Shown here piece after piece: positions 21,559 through 22,597 of a DNA stretch of 22,597 bases. Source of the stretch: Candidatus Gastranaerophilales bacterium (GTDB lineage: Bacteria; Cyanobacteriota; Vampirovibrionia; Gastranaerophilales; Gastranaerophilaceae); contig CAJULX010000031.1 in NCBI GenBank assembly GCA_910587245.1, positions 1-22,597 on the forward strand, in the 5' to 3' direction. Within the stretch, counting starts at the first letter, position 1, and the number at the start of each line of letters is the position of its first letter. Under the pieces are notes generated by a model. That model saw only the letters and a list, made by a program, of their open reading frames with translations. It was not told where the DNA came from and ran no database searches. The position numbers were made by a program, and so were the translations under genes.

Positions 21559-22597
21559 ATGAAGAAAAAGATACAAAAATTAATAATATGCACATTTTGC
21601 GTCTGTGCTCTGGTTTTGCAGAATACGACCGTTTTTGCTGCAAATTCATCCAAAAACCAGATTGAGCAAAAACGCGCGCAGGCAAAGAAAGAAATTCATA
21701 AATTAAAGCTCCTTGAAAAAATTGAAACAAACAAGCTGTATAGAAATCAGAAAAGGCTTGAACAGACAGAACAGGGGCTGTATTACAATAAACAGCAGTA
21801 TAAAAATGCACAGGAAGAGCTTTATACCCTGCAAATCCAGCTGGAGAACGCTTTAAGAAACTACAGAGCCCAGCAATATGCTACAAATAAGCGCATAAAC
21901 CAGATTTTTAAAACAAAAAGAAAAAATTATGTTGAATTTTTGCTCTCTGCAAAGAATATAAACGATTTTTTGGACAGGATTTATTTTGAAAATATCGTAA
22001 TGGATATGGACAGGCAGAAAATTGCCGCAACTCAAGAACGCACAAGGCGCATAAGGGAGTTGACAAAACGTCTTGAAAATCAGAAAAATGAGCTTAAAAC
22101 CTCAATTGAAACTATGAATCGCCAGCAAAAGAATATTCAAAGCGCAATTTCGCGTAATGAAAAAATGATTCATAAGCTTAAAACCGACCGTGCAACATGG
22201 GAAAAGTCAGAAAGAGAGCTTGCCCGCCAGTCTAAGCAGATTGAGGATATGATTAATAAAACGGTAAGTAAAACCACAAAAACCACCACTATTACCACAA
22301 CGGCAAACTTCTTAAGACCTGTCGGCGGACCCATTACATCCCCTTACGGTTCAAGAATCCACCCTATCTTTAAAAAACCGATTTTCCATTCGGGTGTGGA
22401 TATAGGTGCGCCTTACGGAGCTAACGTTAAGGCGGCAAATTCAGGCAAAGTTATATTTACGGGCTGGTACGGCGGATATGGCAAGGTTGTTATCTTGGAC
22501 CACGGCAAAGTAAACGGTGTACCCACAACAACGCTTTATGCCCACCTTTCAAGCTACAGGGTTGAAAAAGGCGCTTCCGTATACAGGGGTCAGGTTA
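21559..22597 (+). CDS. M23 peptidase with coiled coil, EnvC/NlpD-like (partial)
   Basis: An open frame from the ATG at 21559 to the window end (346 codons, stop not seen). A signal peptide (about 1-30: KKK, then 'LIICTFCVCALVLQN', cut after VFA-A) is followed by a long Lys/Glu/Gln coiled coil (about 35-235) and a Thr-rich linker ('KTTKTTTITTT'). The M23/LytM domain begins at about 252 with 'FLRPVGGPITSPYGSRIHP'. The zinc ligand motif H-x-x-x-D is at 'FHSGVDIGAP' (about 277), and the H of 'LYAHLSSY' is at about 328. It thus appears catalytically competent up to the cut. EnvC-type coiled-coil M23 proteins either cut peptide cross-links or activate amidases at the division site. The frame was read directly. 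Confidence 0.92.
   Translation, partial: MKKKIQKLIICTFCVCALVLQNTTVFAANSSKNQIEQKRAQAKKEIHKLKLLEKIETNKLYRNQKRLEQTEQGLYYNKQQYKNAQEELYTLQIQLENALRNYRAQQYATNKRINQIFKTKRKNYVEFLLSAKNINDFLDRIYFENIVMDMDRQKIAATQERTRRIRELTKRLENQKNELKTSIETMNRQQKNIQSAISRNEKMIHKLKTDRATWEKSERELARQSKQIEDMINKTVSKTTKTTTITTTANFLRPVGGPITSPYGSRIHPIFKKPIFHSGVDIGAPYGANVKAANSGKVIFTGWYGGYGKVVILDHGKVNGVPTTTLYAHLSSYRVEKGASVYRGQV

Overview
This AT-rich window most likely comes from a flagellated member of the non-photosynthetic sister lineage of Cyanobacteria (Vampirovibrionia/'Melainabacteria', Gastranaerophilales-like). That is an inference. It rests on the C-terminal part of RNA polymerase beta', which reads like cyanobacterial RpoC2 from memory, on a double-membrane style flagellar cluster next to a type IV prepilin, and on the low GC content. 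A database search of the beta' fragment or bL19 would settle it. No tRNA, rRNA, CRISPR array, insertion sequence or phage segment was recognised.

Layout: 1-827 is the 3' end of rpoC/rpoC2, closed by a strong terminator, followed by a small secreted NTF2-like protein. On the minus strand, 1467-3507 holds coaD, a DivIVA-like coiled-coil gene and an FkbM-type methyltransferase as one likely operon. An XRE regulator (minus) and an unknown exported protein (plus) diverge around 3934-4094, and a second unknown membrane-anchored protein follows with its own good promoter.

The core, 5828-12683, is a flagellar operon: a lytic transglycosylase without a Sec signal, fliE, fliF, a divergent protein in the fliG position, fliH and flhA. 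A sigma-28-like promoter lies upstream and a bidirectional terminator lies at the end. The set builds the MS ring, rod base and export gate, with a muralytic enzyme that could clear peptidoglycan for the rod. fliI is not in the window.

From 12740 to 16232 the minus strand carries an unknown cysteine-free 448-residue protein behind a CRP/NtcA-type palindromic promoter, then rnhB, rbgA and rplS in the order also known from Bacillus. At 16411-19546 a small HTH regulator and a giant (924-residue) glycine-rich prepilin are divergently transcribed across a consensus promoter that overlaps a perfect 14-bp inverted repeat. The window ends with a secreted or anchored nuclease-like/phospholipase D-like fusion protein, a 35-residue membrane peptide and an M23 (EnvC/NlpD-like) peptidase cut by the window edge.

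The most novel items are the modular poly-glycine prepilin with its switch-like control region, the non-canonical FliG-position protein, the cysteine-free 448-residue protein with its NtcA-like promoter, and the SNase-like/PLD fusion.
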